Positions 44,988 to 57,197 of a stretch of DNA of 64,000 nt are shown here, in pieces. This DNA is from Corylus avellana (Eukaryota > Streptophyta > Magnoliopsida > Fagales > Betulaceae): contig NC_081546.1 of the NCBI RefSeq assembly GCF_901000735.1, positions 15,010,302 through 15,074,301 on the forward strand. Reading direction: 5' to 3'. Made by a program: the position numbers and the translations under genes. The stretch's first letter is position 1; each line of letters begins with the position of its first letter. Below the pieces are notes generated by a model. It saw only the letters and a list, made by a program, of their open reading frames with translations. It was not told where the DNA came from and searched no databases.

Positions 44988-45701
44988 CGCTACTGTTGAA
45001 AGCATTTGACCAGTTTAGGAGCTCAAGTGCATCTGTTCAGATCAGTGGTATTGAGGCCACTGAGTGCGCTACAAATCTCTATCCTTTGGTTTCTTTTACA
45101 AATGTCAATTTTTATCTTTTCGTTATTTTCTGTAGTAATTTTAGTATTCTTATTTATATTTGGTGTCTGTTTCTCTTTACTTCCATACAATGTTGTTCAT
45201 TTTGCAATTCTTTACCAAAAAAAAAATTGACATTCTATTGGTGCGACCGAGCACACCTTGCGTGTGATCAAGCACATCACCACCACACACACACACCTCT
45301 GCGCGAGTGCAATCGAGCGCACTCAGGCAGAGGGTCACGTGACCTATTTTAGGTCATTTTTCTTTCCTCCTGCGCCATGAACCACTAGTTCCCTCCCCTT
45401 ATTCAGCCAACATTGCACACTACCAACTCACCTCCACTGACATTCTCTCACCACCACCACACCTCCATGTCGCCGTTCACCCTCCAACTGTCACTCGTTG
45501 CCACGCAGCACTCACGACTCAGTTTTCCCAAATTTTTTTGTTGGTAAAGCAATCTGTGGATGTTTCTCCCCATATGGGTTGCTTCTGTGGTTTGTTTTGT
45601 CTGTTTTGCAGCGGGTTGGGCCATTTTTGCTGTGGCTTTGTAGTCTAGCTCGTGATACCACACACCAAGTGTTCGACAAAATTCCTGAACCAAGCTGCAC
45701 A
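44988..45701 (+). other. Spacer between integrase and third ORF of A2, copy 2
   Basis: Counterpart of 20418-21142, with a shorter A run (about 45217-45225) and the GC-rich motif patch at about 45239-45325. The T-rich tract ending TTTGCAG is at 45593-45611. Confidence 0.6.
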
Positions 45702-46439
45702 ATGCCTAAAGCTCGAGCTTCATCCTTTCAGGTCTCTGAAACCCAAGCCACTTCCTCCTCACCCACTTTTGAGGAGAGGGAGCTTCTGCTTGAGACAACA
45801 TTTACAATTCGAGAAGACTTCCAAAACCCTGAAGCTACTGGCTGGGCGGTTGAAGAATTCAAACGCCAAGGGCTGAAGAAAATGTTCAAGCTCGTCACCT
45901 CCACTGCATACAAGAAATTGATTGCATAGCTCTATGAGCTTCTGTCTTTTGACTGCACCAAGCTGGGTATTCTGTCCTCAACAGTTCACGACAAAGATAT
46001 TGAGGTGACTTCAACCGACATTGCCACTGCTTGAAACTGCAATGATGGGCATCCTCTAGAGGAAGCACAGATTGCCGCACAACCTCCCAGATTCTATGTT
46101 GCAAAAATAATTATGAACATGTATCACAGGTAGTTTGCAGGCACACATAATAATGCCGGCAACAGGGCCAAGCTGCCTCCACAACTTTGACTTGTGGACT
46201 CTATTCTGCATCGCAATGCGTTTCCCCTGGGACACAAAACTCAAAGGCGAGATCTATTCTTACAAACACTTTACGCCTTTCATAAAGGTGCTTGGTGTTC
46301 CATTCCTGCGATTATTTGGAGCCAAATTCACAAGTTCTAGAATGGGGTGCATTTAGGGGGAGCTGAGAACACCAACTCATGGGGGCTGCCCTTTCCATAT
46401 TTACACAGACTGACCAAGAAGAAAAAGAGAAAAAAAAAT
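45702..46439 (+). pseudogene. Third ORF of A2 (Athila env-position protein), copy 2
   Basis: Counterpart of 21143-21880. It shares the stops at 45927, 46131 and 46338 and has one private TGA at 46032. From about 46216 on it equals copy 1. Recognition is as for copy 1: position after integrase and the SILHRNAFPLGHKTQRR- and LYAFHKGAW-type segments. Confidence 0.7.
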
Positions 46440-46904
46440 TTGCCAAAGTTATTCGTTCTAATAGGGATTTCAGTGAACTTTGAGATATTAAGACATTGCA
46501 CATTTGAAATAATTGGAAGCTTCATATTTATGTGCTAGTTCACTTTACATTGTTTTAAACTTGTAATGCCTTAGCATGCCTTTTGTAAGTAATTAAACTT
46601 TAAAATTTCAATTCATTATGAAAATGGAGTTTATCTTTTTAAGCTTGCTAATGAATGAAAATCATGATCTTGAATAATACCTTAATTTCGGATAACATGA
46701 ATTTGTGCATATTGTTTGTGGGTAACATTTCTGAAAAACCCTCACGAGACTTCACTCTTCCTCTAGGAAATTCCTAGGGGTTTAAAAGGCTTGTTGCATA
46801 TGCTAAATGCAATCGTACAGCCCACGAAAGATGGATTTATCTTTTTATTTTCCGTTTTTCCATTTAGTTTTTAGTTTCGTATTGCTAAGGGACCAACAAT
46901 ATGT
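46440..46904 (+). other. 3' untranslated region of A2, copy 2
   Basis: Same as 21881-22345. The conserved block with CGAGACTTCACTC is at about 46714-46799. Confidence 0.65.
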
Positions 46905-46915
46905 AAGTTTGGGGG
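46905..46915 (+). other. Polypurine tract of A2, copy 2
   Basis: AAGTTTGGGGG directly before the 3' LTR. Confidence 0.75.
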
Positions 46916-48292
46916 TATTAAGCGCCAAAATATTCATATTTTAGCCCCTAACTTATATGTGATAATTCCTTATTTTTGTTAGTTTGTACAATTTTATTTC
47001 ATTTTTGTATTTTCCTGGTTTTATTGGTTTTTGGAAGAAAAGGAAGCAAATCTGGAAATATTGGACTTAAAGAGGAATTTTGGGAAAAGCTAGAGGCTCT
47101 GGTAGTGCGATCGATCGTAGCACCACTGCGATCGACTGCACTACAAGCAAGGACCAGACGAGTGTAAGGCGTGCACTCGTGCGCACAAGAAGCAGCCTCG
47201 ATCGCATTTCCGATCGAGCACCCAACACAGAAGATCGATCGCAGTCCTGCGGTCGATCGCACACAGGATGCGATCGAGCACACCCGTGTGTGAGGAGCAA
47301 GTCAGCCTCAGCCTTATTCTGGAAAGTGTTTTCTTTTAAGGTTTTGAAGCCTTGTGCGAACTATGACACAAACCCAACGATTTTTAGGGTTTCTAGAGTG
47401 TTCCTAAGGCCTATAAATAGACGCTTAAACCTTTAGAATAGACACACAATTTTCCAAGGAGAAGAACTTGATCTCTTCAAGTTCAAGTTTCGGGTTTATT
47501 CTTTTTCTTTCTATTTTATTTTATGAAGATGTTTAATATTAAACTCATGTGTAACTAAACTACTTAGTAGGGCTAGATTGAAGCCCTAATTATGTTTATT
47601 TAAGATTTCAATATTGGCGCTTTTGTGAGAATCATATTGTGATGCTTAACTTGATTAATTCATGTTTTATTGAATTCCTCATATGTGTTTGTTTGATCAA
47701 CATATGCATGTAGTATGGATTAGTTAATTAAATAAATTTGGATGATCGAGTCCTGGGTTTAATATGAGTAACAAAAGGAATCCACACCGGATTCTTGGTT
47801 TAATCAACATGAGGAACTGGGAGTAGACACCCATGCCCTAGGCCTCATGTGTTTTTCGATTTTCACAGATTTATGCTTTCTTAAAGAACAAATTAGTAGA
47901 CACCCATGCTAAATCCTTTAAGAAAAGAAAAGAATTAGAGTAGACACCCATGCCTAATTTGTTGCTTAGGGAAATCAATAGCTTAAGGAGTAGACACCCA
48001 TGCCCTGAAGTTAGCAAACATTAAGTATTCATAATATGATTGGATCATTGGCATATTGTTATATTATTTAAGTATGATTAGTGGTGGATATCAAAGCCCT
48101 ACCTTTTATTATTATCAACTCAAAGTCAGTCTTTGTTTTGTTTTACTTACAGAATTTATTTTAAGCAAAATTTAGCAATCCTCGTGGGAATGATCTCGTA
48201 CTTGCACTCTATGCTACTGCTTTGACCTTGTGCACTTGTGAGTTAAACATACAATTATTTGCCTATTAATTTATGCAGATATTTGCACAACA
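46916..48292 (+). mobile_element. 3' LTR of A2 (family A, complete), copy 2
   Basis: Same as 22357-23733; no difference seen. It has TATAAATA at 47412-47419, a GC-rich island at 47104-47294 and four AGTAGACACCCATGC repeats between about 47812 and 48004. Confidence 0.88.
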
Positions 48293-49553
48293 ATCACCGG
48301 CCAAATGGCTTTACATTGGGGTCGGCAAGAGAAGCCAAATTTATGGCCATGGTGAAGTACTTCTTCTAGAACGATTCTTATCTGTTCAAGTATTGTCTCG
48401 ATCAGATCATTTGGAGTTGTATTCCTGAGCATGACCAATCCAATGTCTTCTCCTTTTGTCATGATCAAGCCTGTGAAGGCCATTTCAGTGTTAAGAAGAC
48501 CGCTGGAAAGATTTTGCTGTGTAGATTTTATTGGCCTAGCCTTTTCTGTGACTCTCATGCATATTGTGTCGCATGTGAGCATTGCCAGAAGCTAGGGAGT
48601 ATCTTTAGGAGGAATATGATGCCCCTCAATCCTATATTGGTTGTGGACATTTTTGATCTATGGGCATTGATTTCATGGGACCTTTCCCAAACTCCTTTGG
48701 CTTTCTCTATATCCTCGTTGATGTGGACTACGTGTCCAAATGGGTGGAGGCTATTGCATGCAAGACCAATGGCCATAGAGTTCTGGTCCAGTTTTTAAAG
48801 GACACTATCTTTGCCCGTTTTGGTACGCCTCGAGCAATCATAAGTGATTGGGGGCAGGCATTTTTTCGACATGATTTTTATGCAGCTGATGAAGAAGTAT
48901 TTCATCACGCATAAGGTTGCCACCCCTTATCATCCACAGACGAGTGGACAAGTGGAGATTTCAAATTGCGAGATTAAGAGAATTTTGGATAAAACTGTCT
49001 ATCCTACAAGAAAGGATTGGTCTCTGCGATTGAACGATGCACTGTGGGCTTACCATACAACATTCAAGACCCCGATTGGCATATCTCCATATCGTCTTGT
49101 GTACGGCAAAGCATGTCACTTTCCTGGGGAGTTGGAGAATAGAGCATATTGGGCCATCAAGCAGCTGAACTTCAATCTTACAAAGGCTGGCTCAGAAAGG
49201 AAGCTCCAACTCAATGCGCTAGAGGAGTTGAGGAATGATGCATATGACCGTGCAAGGTCGTACAAGGCACAGATGAAGAAAGCTCATCACCAGAGCATTT
49301 TGAAACTATCTTTCGAGCCTGGTCAGAAAGTACTTCTTTACAATTCATGGTTACATGTTTTCCCAGGCAAGCCGAAATCTAGATGGACAGGCCCATTCAT
49401 CATTCGGTCAGTTTCTACTCATGGGGCCATCGTAAGGATCTGAAGAATGGTAGCACTTTCAAGGTGAATGGACAAAGGCTGAAACCATTCTTGGAATTGA
49501 AGAGTCCGGAAATTGAGACGACATTGTTGGAGGATCCTAGGTATCCGGAGTGA
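48293..49553 (+). pseudogene. Integrase of element C, Athila-type, copy 2
   Basis: Same as 23734-24994, including all three frame changes (near 48656, 48869 and 49434). All three integrase catalytic positions are recognisable across the broken frames. Confidence 0.85.
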
Positions 49554-50876
49554 TTGTCGTCTACTGTGGAAAGTCTGGCTGGAAGACTTTAAACTTAGCG
49601 CTTGTGGGAGGCAACCCTCATTCTTTGCATTCCTTGTCGTTTGATCTTGCTTGTTTCTTTTGTTTTTGTTTTTGTGGGGTTTTTCAGGTCAAATGTCTAC
49701 TATTCAAGTTTGGAGGAGCATTCTCCTATGTTACACCCGCCTTAAGCTGCCTTTTCAGCAGTGTATTTCTGGATACATTGGGGACAATGTGTCATTTTAA
49801 GTTTGGGGGTGGGGTAGACATTTCTATCTTTTTCATTGTTATTTCGGTTGTTTTGTTTATTTTTGTTGTTGCTTTTCAAAAAAATAATAACAATAATAAT
49901 AAAGAAAAAAGTTGTGCTATGTTGTTGATTGCGCATGAGCTACATCATAACTGTGGTTTGCATGTCATTGGTGTGTTTAACTTTTTGAACACTGTATATC
50001 ATTAGAAATCTAAGTCCTTTGACTCATTTGGTGGATTAGAGAGATTTCACATGTCTCAGTTGGATCACAAGCACGCTAGCATAAAGTGTATAAGGTATGA
50101 GATTTGGATTGATTAGGGTGTGCCTTGCAATTTGTAGGATAAACTGTGATGAAACCTTGGCTTGAAAATTATAAAAATAAACAAATAAATAAATGAATAA
50201 AAATCAATTTGAGCGTCTCATTAAGTAACCAGACCTCTGCCTCACTAGGCATTGAGTGTTCGCGTAAAAAGATTAGAAATTCAATTTGGTGAACTATATA
50301 GTTAGGTCGGCTTCGTAGCCTTGTTGACTTGAGTAATTAAGCCTTTAGGGATTTTTTACATCTAGTGCCCAAAAACCATTTTTTACATCTACTGCACAGC
50401 CTACACAAAAATGCATATATTGATTTAAGCCTTGGGTGTTTTCATTTGTGTGAATTCCTATGGATTTTGAGGTACACCAAACTTTGAAAGAAAAATTGAA
50501 GCCTCATGATTGTATGTTAGTTTCACATTGCACTTATTGGAACATGTGTTGTCTCAAATTTTCATCTTTGAGTGGAATGATCTGTGGTTGACTTGATGAT
50601 GTGATTGTGGTGTGTACTTTGTTAAACCTGCTCATGATGTGAGAACCATGTGTTTGTGTGTATATTTGTGTTTGCCAATGACATAGTGCTTAAAAATGTT
50701 TGTGGGTATCATTGCTGTTAAACCCTTACGAGACTTCACTCGTCCTCTAGGGATGCCTAGGATTTAAAAGGGTTGTTGCATATGCTAAATACAACCGTCT
50801 CTCCCACGACAGTGGATTTATGTTTCATTTTCTGTTATGTTTTTTATTTTGTTTTGTTAAGGGAATAGCAAAATAT
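49554..50876 (+). other. 3' untranslated region of element C, copy 2
   Basis: Same as 24995-26317. First purine tract at 49799-49814 and conserved block at about 50704-50781. Confidence 0.65.
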
Positions 50877-50887
50877 AAGTTTGGGAG
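50877..50887 (+). other. Polypurine tract of element C, copy 2
   Basis: AAGTTTGGGAG, 4 bp before LTR-C. Confidence 0.65.
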
Positions 50888-50891
50888 TATT

Positions 50892-52070
50892 TGATGAGTG
50901 CCAAACATTGCATATTTGGGCCACTTAACTTGTATTTGTTAAATCCTTAGCTTTGTTATTTTCTAATGTTTTTTGGTAGTTATGGTGTTTTAAGTGTTTT
51001 GCAGGTTATTGAGAGAAAACTGCAGTCTTTGGTGTGGAAATTGCGAAGAAATTGAAGAAGTGAAGTAGAGCACTCTCTGGAAGTGCACTCAAGCACAGGG
51101 AGACTGCGATCAAGCGCACTTGTGCAATTACCTAGATGCGCATCACCCAATTGTTGCTCCGCAGAAACCCAAACACATGCCAGAGTGCGCTCGACCGCAC
51201 CTAGTGTGCGATTGAGCGCACTCGCGTTGACATGGCAGCACTGAAGCCCTAACTTGTAGTTTAAATATTACATTTTCTTTTATAAACACACATCGGGAGA
51301 CGCCGTTTAGAGCCATTTTTCGACCTGTTGTCGTTCTTACGCTCTGTCTATGTTTCTCTGTGTAAGTTTTAGGTTTTCTATGATATTCATTTTAATATGA
51401 GTTTTATAATCATGAGAGGCTAAAATCTTCAACTAAGGTTGAAGATGAAGGCTCGTCGTTGATAAACAATCACGTTCTTGTCGTTTATGTATACAATTCG
51501 ATGTTTAATAAAATTGTTGTTCAAATTCAATTTGATTGCTTCATTAATTTCATTTAATTGAATGTTGTGTCTTTTATTCATGCAAAGTTTTATATTCGTT
51601 GTGTTTTATCCATGGATACATCGAATGACCTGATTGAGAACGGATATCCATTGTGATTCGTATATCAAACAGATACAGTGGATGATTTGATCTGAATTGG
51701 ATATTCGTTTTGATTCGTTTAACGGTTGGATTCATCGAATGATTTAATATTCATGTCTACGAATTTTGAACAATGTATAAAACTTATTGTTTGTCAGTTG
51801 TATGTATAAAATGCAAGAATGTGTTGTTTGATTTGGCGAGGTGGATTCGAAAACCATAGTGCCCTTTCCATTAATTGTTTTAAAACTTTTTAATTAGTTT
51901 ATTTTCTTTCGCATGACATAATTCGAAACTGCGAAACTGGGTTAAAATAAAGTTAGTTTAAATAGAAATTAATTTTTGCAACACAACTCCATGTGGTTCG
52001 ACCTCGCACTTGAACAATCTACACTACATACGACTCATGCGCTTGTGAGTTATTAAATTTGCATGCATCA
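50892..52070 (+). mobile_element. 3' LTR of element C (family C, complete)
   Basis: A 1179-bp LTR from TGATGAGTGCCAAACATTGC to TTGCATGCATCA, after a polypurine tract. It shares its start with families A, B and E. GTTCGACCTCGCACTTG and CTTGTGAGTTATTAAATTTGC near the end are shared with family B. It has a GC-rich island (about 51066-51232, with GCGATCAAGCGCAC and GCGATTGAGCGCACTCGCG), a TATA-like TATAAAC at 51281 and GGATATCC/TGTGATTCG repeats (51605-51745). On its right it abuts gag of element D, so element C probably inserted into element D. Confidence 0.85.
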
Positions 52071-52737
52071 AGGTTGTGCAGGAAGCGTAGGCACAGGAAT
52101 TCATGGACTTGGTCCACGGAAGGATGTCGGTGATTGAATATGCCACAAGGTTTCTTCAGCTGTCGAGGTTTGGAATGTACCTCATCCTGGATGGGGAAAA
52201 GAAGGAGAAGAAGGTCAAGCTGGGTCTGAACACCCATATCCAAACCAGGATGACCTGCTTCAACATCTTCAATTTCTCCCAATTAGTGGATCGAGCTTCA
52301 ATCTATGAGAAGTGTTTGAAAGAGAATGTGGTGGAGTTTGCAGACTAGAAGAAGCGGGCTCAAGGACCTGGTACTTCGTCTGAAGGATTCGGGTTAGCTA
52401 AAAGGATGGCGATGGGAAGTTATCCACCCAACAACCACATGGACGTGCCCCGAATACCTCACAGGCCCAGCAACACCAAAAAGGTCAGATGCCGGAGTTG
52501 TGTCGAAAGTGCAATAGGGTTCACTAGGGACTATGTGGGATGGGTTCGGGGACATGCTACCAGTGCGGCCAATTCGTCCATGTCAGCAAGTATTGTGTGG
52601 GCAAGGCAGTTCCTCATTTGGGGAATACATAGAGGCCCTTGGCGCCAGCACAAGTCCACTCACTTATTCCAGGACAAAAGGAAAGGGGATCGGAAGTGGT
52701 GACAAGTACTCTCCCTATACTTTGATTTGAAACATCA
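52071..52737 (+). pseudogene. gag C-terminal part of element D, chromovirus-like
   Basis: Starts inside Gag, directly after LTR-C. The translation has EFMDLVHGRMSVIEYATRF and the LGLNTHIQTRM region of chromovirus Gag proteins (52097-52348). The frame then changes and a double zinc-binding region follows: a first LCRKCNRVH half, then the knuckle CYQCGQFVHVSKYC (C-x2-C-x4-H-x4-C) at 52555-52596. Gag would bind element RNA and form particles. A TAG at 52346 and several frame changes break it. The N-terminal half and 5' LTR are not in the window. Confidence 0.8.
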
Positions 52738-53340
52738 GTTTTATTTGATTCACGGTCTACCCACTTTCGTATCTATCATGTTTGTTAGACTATCTAAACT
52801 TGTAGTACGAACTTTGGAAACCAGTCATGTTGTACCTACCCCTGTATGCAAAATTGTAGTCTATAAGCGTGCAGTTTGCGGATGCCCGTGAGCATCTGTG
52901 GAAGGGTACTCCCTGCAAACTTAGTTGTTCTCTCTATGAATAGTTACGACATTATTCACGGGATAGATTGTCTAGTGAAGCACTCCGCGGTTAGTGACTG
53001 CACTCGTAAGCAAGTTATGCTTAGACCGTGGGGAGAAGGAGAAGTCACATTCATCGAATCCCAGATGATGTCTTTACCTCCCACCATTTTGACTGTTCGG
53101 GGCAAGAAGCTTATTATGGGAGGAGGCTAGGTGTTTTTTGGCATTTGTCATCACCCTGGTGAAGGAGGAAGAGAAGAACCTACAAGACATCCCTATGGTG
53201 CGAGACTTTCCAGATGTCTTATCCACAGACTATGTTGGATTGCCAGCCCAGAGGGAAGTCGAGTTTGGAATTGAATGTGTACGGAGCACAAATCCTATAT
53301 TGAAGGCACCGTATAGGATGGCATCGTCGGAGGTTAAAGA
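52738..53340 (+). pseudogene. Protease region of element D
   Basis: VLFDSRSTHF at 52738-52767 corresponds to the retropepsin active-site block. The usual D-S/T-G is DSR, so the glycine is lost. The later VVLSMNSYDIIHGIDCLVKH segment (about 52918-52980) fits the protease C-terminal part. Between them the frame changes several times. The part from 53138 (LQDIPMVRDFPDVL, LPAQREVEFGIE) is the usual protease-to-RT linker of plant gypsy pol. A TAG at 53128-53130 breaks the frame. Confidence 0.75.
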
Positions 53341-54170
53341 GCTGAAGGAATAGCTGTAAGAGCTATTGGATAAGGGGTTATTCGTCCTAGCTCATCACCA
53401 TGGGGAGCGCCGGTGTTGTTTGTTAAGAAGAATGATGGATCGATGAGTATGTGAATTGACTATCGTGAACTGAACAAGGTCATGATTAAGAATAAGTATC
53501 CTTTTCCAAGGATTGATGATCTGTTGGATCAGCAGTAAGGAGCGCATGTGTTCTCTAAGATTGACTTGCGCTCAGGCTATCACCAATTCAGGGTGAAGGA
53601 AGAGGACATTCCTAAGACAGCCTTCAGGACCCGATATGGACATTACGAGTTCTTAGTTATGTCTTTGGGGTTGACTAACGCGCCAACTGTCTTTATGGAC
53701 ATCATGACCAGAGTCTTTCAAGACTACTTGGACCAATTCACTATGGTTTTCATCGATGACGTCTTGATCTACTCGAAGACGCAAGAGGAGCACGAAGAAC
53801 ATCTATGGAAAGCATTGGAGAGGCTTTGGAGGGAGCAGCTCTATGCTAAACTCAAGAAGTGCAAGTTTTGGTTGGATAGCGTGTCTGTCTTAGGACACGT
53901 GATTTCTGGTGAAGGTGTAGCGGTCGACCCAGAGAAGGTTAAGGTAGTAGTGGAGTGGAGTAGGCAAACTAGCGTATTTGAGATTCAAAGTTTCTTATGA
54001 CTCACTGGTGATCATCAACTCTTCATTGAGGGGTTCTCAAAATTGTAAGAGCCACTTACTGCGCTGATTAAGAAGAACTCCTGCTATGTCTGGACAGACT
54101 AGTGTGAGAAGAGTTTTCAAGAGCTAAGGAAGTGCTTGATAATTGCTCCTCTGTTGGCTTTACCTACGAG
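53341..54170 (+). pseudogene. Reverse transcriptase of element D
   Basis: Recognisable from GVIRPSSSPWGAPVLFVKK, through IDYRELNKVMIKNKYPFPRIDDL, to the open stretch 53548-54000. That stretch has [39 protein letters not shown], the catalytic FIDD (codons at 53749-53760) followed by [15 protein letters not shown], and [16 protein letters not shown]. It would copy the element RNA. Several stops and frame changes flank it: TAG 53350-53352, a TGA inside MCIDYRE (CGC or TGC changed to TGA near 53455), TAA 53537 and TGA 53998. The gypsy order of domains (RT before integrase) is clear. Confidence 0.88.
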
Positions 54171-54748
54171 ATCTAGAAATTTCATGGTATATAGTGATGC
54201 CTCTAAGAAGGGATTAGGATGCGTACTCATGCAGAACGGCAATGTTATTGTCTATGCTTCACGTCAATTGAAGGCTTACGAATAGAATTACCCTACGTAT
54301 GACCTGGAGCTGGCAGCAATCATGTTCGCCTTGAAGATTTGGAGGCATACTTGTATGGAGAAAGGTGCGAGATCTACATGAACCACAAGAGCTTGAAGTA
54401 CCTCTTTACTCAGAAGAAGCTCAACATGAGGCAAAGGAGGTGGCTATAACTGATCAAGGACTATGATTGCAAGATCAATTATCATCCTAGCAAGGCTAAT
54501 GTTGTAGCTGATACATTGAGTAGGAAGTCAATGGTAGAGCTTGCCGTGCTTGGAATTTATCAACCCCAGTTGATTATGGAATTCACTAGGAAGGGATTGG
54601 AAGTGGTAGATGAGGGTGCGCCTGCTTACTTATCTAACCTGGGGGTTCAATCGGAATTGCTTGCAAGGATTAAGGCCGCTCAGTTGGAGGACCTTGAGTG
54701 CATCAAGATCAAGCAATTACTGGGAGAAGAAAGGGAAAAGGAGTTTTG
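54171..54748 (+). pseudogene. RNase H and integrase N-terminus of element D
   Basis: FMVYSDASKKGLGCVLMQNG (54181-54240) is the RNase H start with its catalytic D, followed by VIVYASRQLKAYE and [16 protein letters not shown]. The frame is broken by a TAG near 54283 and a frameshift near 54360. An open stretch, 54516-54773, begins at the SRKSMVELA junction. It continues to EDLECIKIKQLLGEE, the region before the integrase zinc domain. It is cut at 54748 by a solo LTR. Confidence 0.82.
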
Positions 54749-57192
54749 TGTAACGCCCCGATATTTGAGCTAACAAATATCAAAGTTATGACGCTGCAAC
54801 TTTAGAAAATACAATCTTACAGCGGAGTATGTATATATTTTTTTTCTTTTTCTATGACCTAGGAATAACTTACACAACACAATTGAGCTGACTGAAATAC
54901 CTCGAGGTGATATATTATTTAATAAAAATAGAAATATGGTGTACCAAATATATGTCATAGACGGCACCAAATTAATATAGTAATATTTATTAAGTTCACA
55001 CACATCACCATACGTAATAAAAGCGTTAAACATAAATGAGACTTGCTCCATATAGTAAGCATCAATCATGCAGCAGATGGTCTATCAACCATCAAAACCA
55101 GTAAAAAGACCATCGTCCTCACTTTCTATTACTGCATCAAGGTCTATATAAAGATGACGTTATCATATTTACATAGGAAAACAAGTGAGTAATCTATTTT
55201 CCTAGAGATAAAGACTAAAAAGACTAGTTTGAACAAGATTAAACACTTAAATATATAATAATGAATGAGTTGCGAATGCAGTGTAGTGACAGATTGGTTT
55301 GTGTGTTATGATAATCTTTCTTCAGACCTCTCGTCATGAGCTCTCAGCCCACTTACGTCCGTTCCCTCACACTTTAGAGATTTACTTGTTTGGTGCTGGC
55401 AACTACACCGCCCCAGCTTAGTTATATATTAGGCCTGTTGGACGGTTCTATACCCCTATCCACTGAGATACCGACAGTTCCTCGCGACAATCCACCCAGT
55501 TTATTCTTAAGATGGCTATCTTATCAGCCCACTTTATTAGACACATTATGCACCAGTTGTATTGCAAAATTATATTAATAAGACAAAATAAGAATTCCTA
55601 TAACAATAAAACAAAGCTAGTACTCAGTAAGTATATCCATACTTACACTCCTTAGTATAGAATTCTACTCCACTTCTGCATATAAATACATACATACAAA
55701 CAATATTTATATATTAGTTCATTCTCCATTAATATCATTGTTTAAAGACCCTCATCTTTTTATATTTATTTTTTATCTGTCAGTTTATCTTTACTTACTC
55801 ATTTTATAATATTAATCTAAGATAGTCACGTATAACTAGCTTTATGCCTGAATTCATTTTTGGTGACGAGGCTAATGGCCAGTATCACTAAATACAAACT
55901 AGTATTTATAAATAATATATATAAAGCATGACTCATATTTCGGAGATGAGACATATGGTCTGTACCTACCAAAGTATGAATCAAAATTTAAATGACGATA
56001 AAAGAAATGACTGAATGTAAAAGCTGTAAAGTAAATAATATATATATAATATCATAAGCCCTTAATTGATTTTGTCTATTAACTCGTTATTATTAATTCA
56101 CTTGTATCCATTACTCTATTTTACATCATACGCTTATTGGGTCTTAAACAATTAAAAGAGAACAAGTGATACAAGCAATAAATCATGATTTTTATACAAG
56201 AAACACTTACCCAATAATCCTTAGAAGTAAAACTCCACCAAATCTTCTCTAGGTAGCTAGTTTAGAAAAATAAAAACACTTGAACACTACAAGTAAGATC
56301 TAGACTATATGGTATTGGACTTAGAACTAAGAAATAAAATGAAAGGAGGAGCAAGCAATTTTTATTTTGTTGTAAGATTGTAAATGGAAAGCTCAAGTGA
56401 AAATGAATTAACTTAGGCTTCTATTTATAAGAGAATGAATTGCTAGGATTTACTTTTACACTTTTGATCCAAGGGTTGAGATGGATTTAACCAAAAGAAT
56501 GAACCTAGTCCATATTTCATGATCTATACCAATTAGTATTTTCGTCCAAAATGAAGGCAGTGTATCCCGATCCATTTTTTGATGTCCAAACATACTCTGA
56601 TTGACATGAAATTTTGAGAGTCGATAGAGAACTCCAAGACAAACATTTTATATTCTTGGTTCAACTTCATCCGAGTTTGTTTGACTCTGTTTTTGGCCTG
56701 TACAAAGTTTCTAATTCAATTTAGACTCTAACTACTTGTATTCTCACTTGGCCACTTGCCTTATTAAATGATTATTATCATGATATTTCTCATAACCCTC
56801 ATTACTAGAAGACCTTAAGCTTTCTACAAAGGCGGCTAGCCTTGGTATCTTTCTTTAACAGTTTTAATCTCATTAGATAGTATGAAAATTAAGATACTAT
56901 TTTTTTGTCTAAAAACTGAAAAGCTTCAAATTAATTTCCGATTTCACTAAACACCAATATAAATAATTTATTTACTAGATTGGGTTTAAATATGCCCATA
57001 AACATATTAGTGAAGCTAAATTTTAGAATTTAAGTGATATACAAAAGAGGTCAAAAATCAATGTAATACACCTTTAACACTAAATAGTTATTTAGTACCA
57101 TTAATCCACATATCATTGTTCTAATTTATCGATTATTCTTTTAATCAATTTAATATTATTTAAATAAGAGTTTTAAAATCTAGGTCGTTACA
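54749..57192 (-). mobile_element. Solo LTR, family D, in pol of element D
   Basis: A 2444-bp LTR from TGTAACGCCCCG to GGTCGTTACA with perfect 5-bp duplications TTTTG (54744-54748 and 57193-57197). The minus orientation is inferred as for the other copies; TATAAATA is at plus 56422-56429. It is the most diverged family-D copy and lacks the tandem array. Only a degenerate part of one unit remains, near 55935-56020. Element D coding sequence resumes after it. Confidence 0.9.
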
Positions 57193-57197
57193 TTTTG

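Larger units (their letters stand above)
26535..50993. repeat. Duplicated block, copy 2 (about 24.5 kb)
   Basis: Direct, collinear counterpart of 3411-26434. Differences include substitutions, microsatellite lengths, a private family-D solo LTR (32418-35248), a private 146-bp tandem duplication (31724-32015) and the absence of the inverted family-B solo LTR. From 46216 on I see no difference from copy 1. Beyond 50993 the sequence continues through LTR-C, where copy 1 ends in a gap. Confidence 0.95.

Noticed and set aside
3411..50993. Exciting new biological system encoded in the block
   Set aside because: All coding content maps to known retrotransposon functions in decayed form. No gene cluster with a new domain combination was found.
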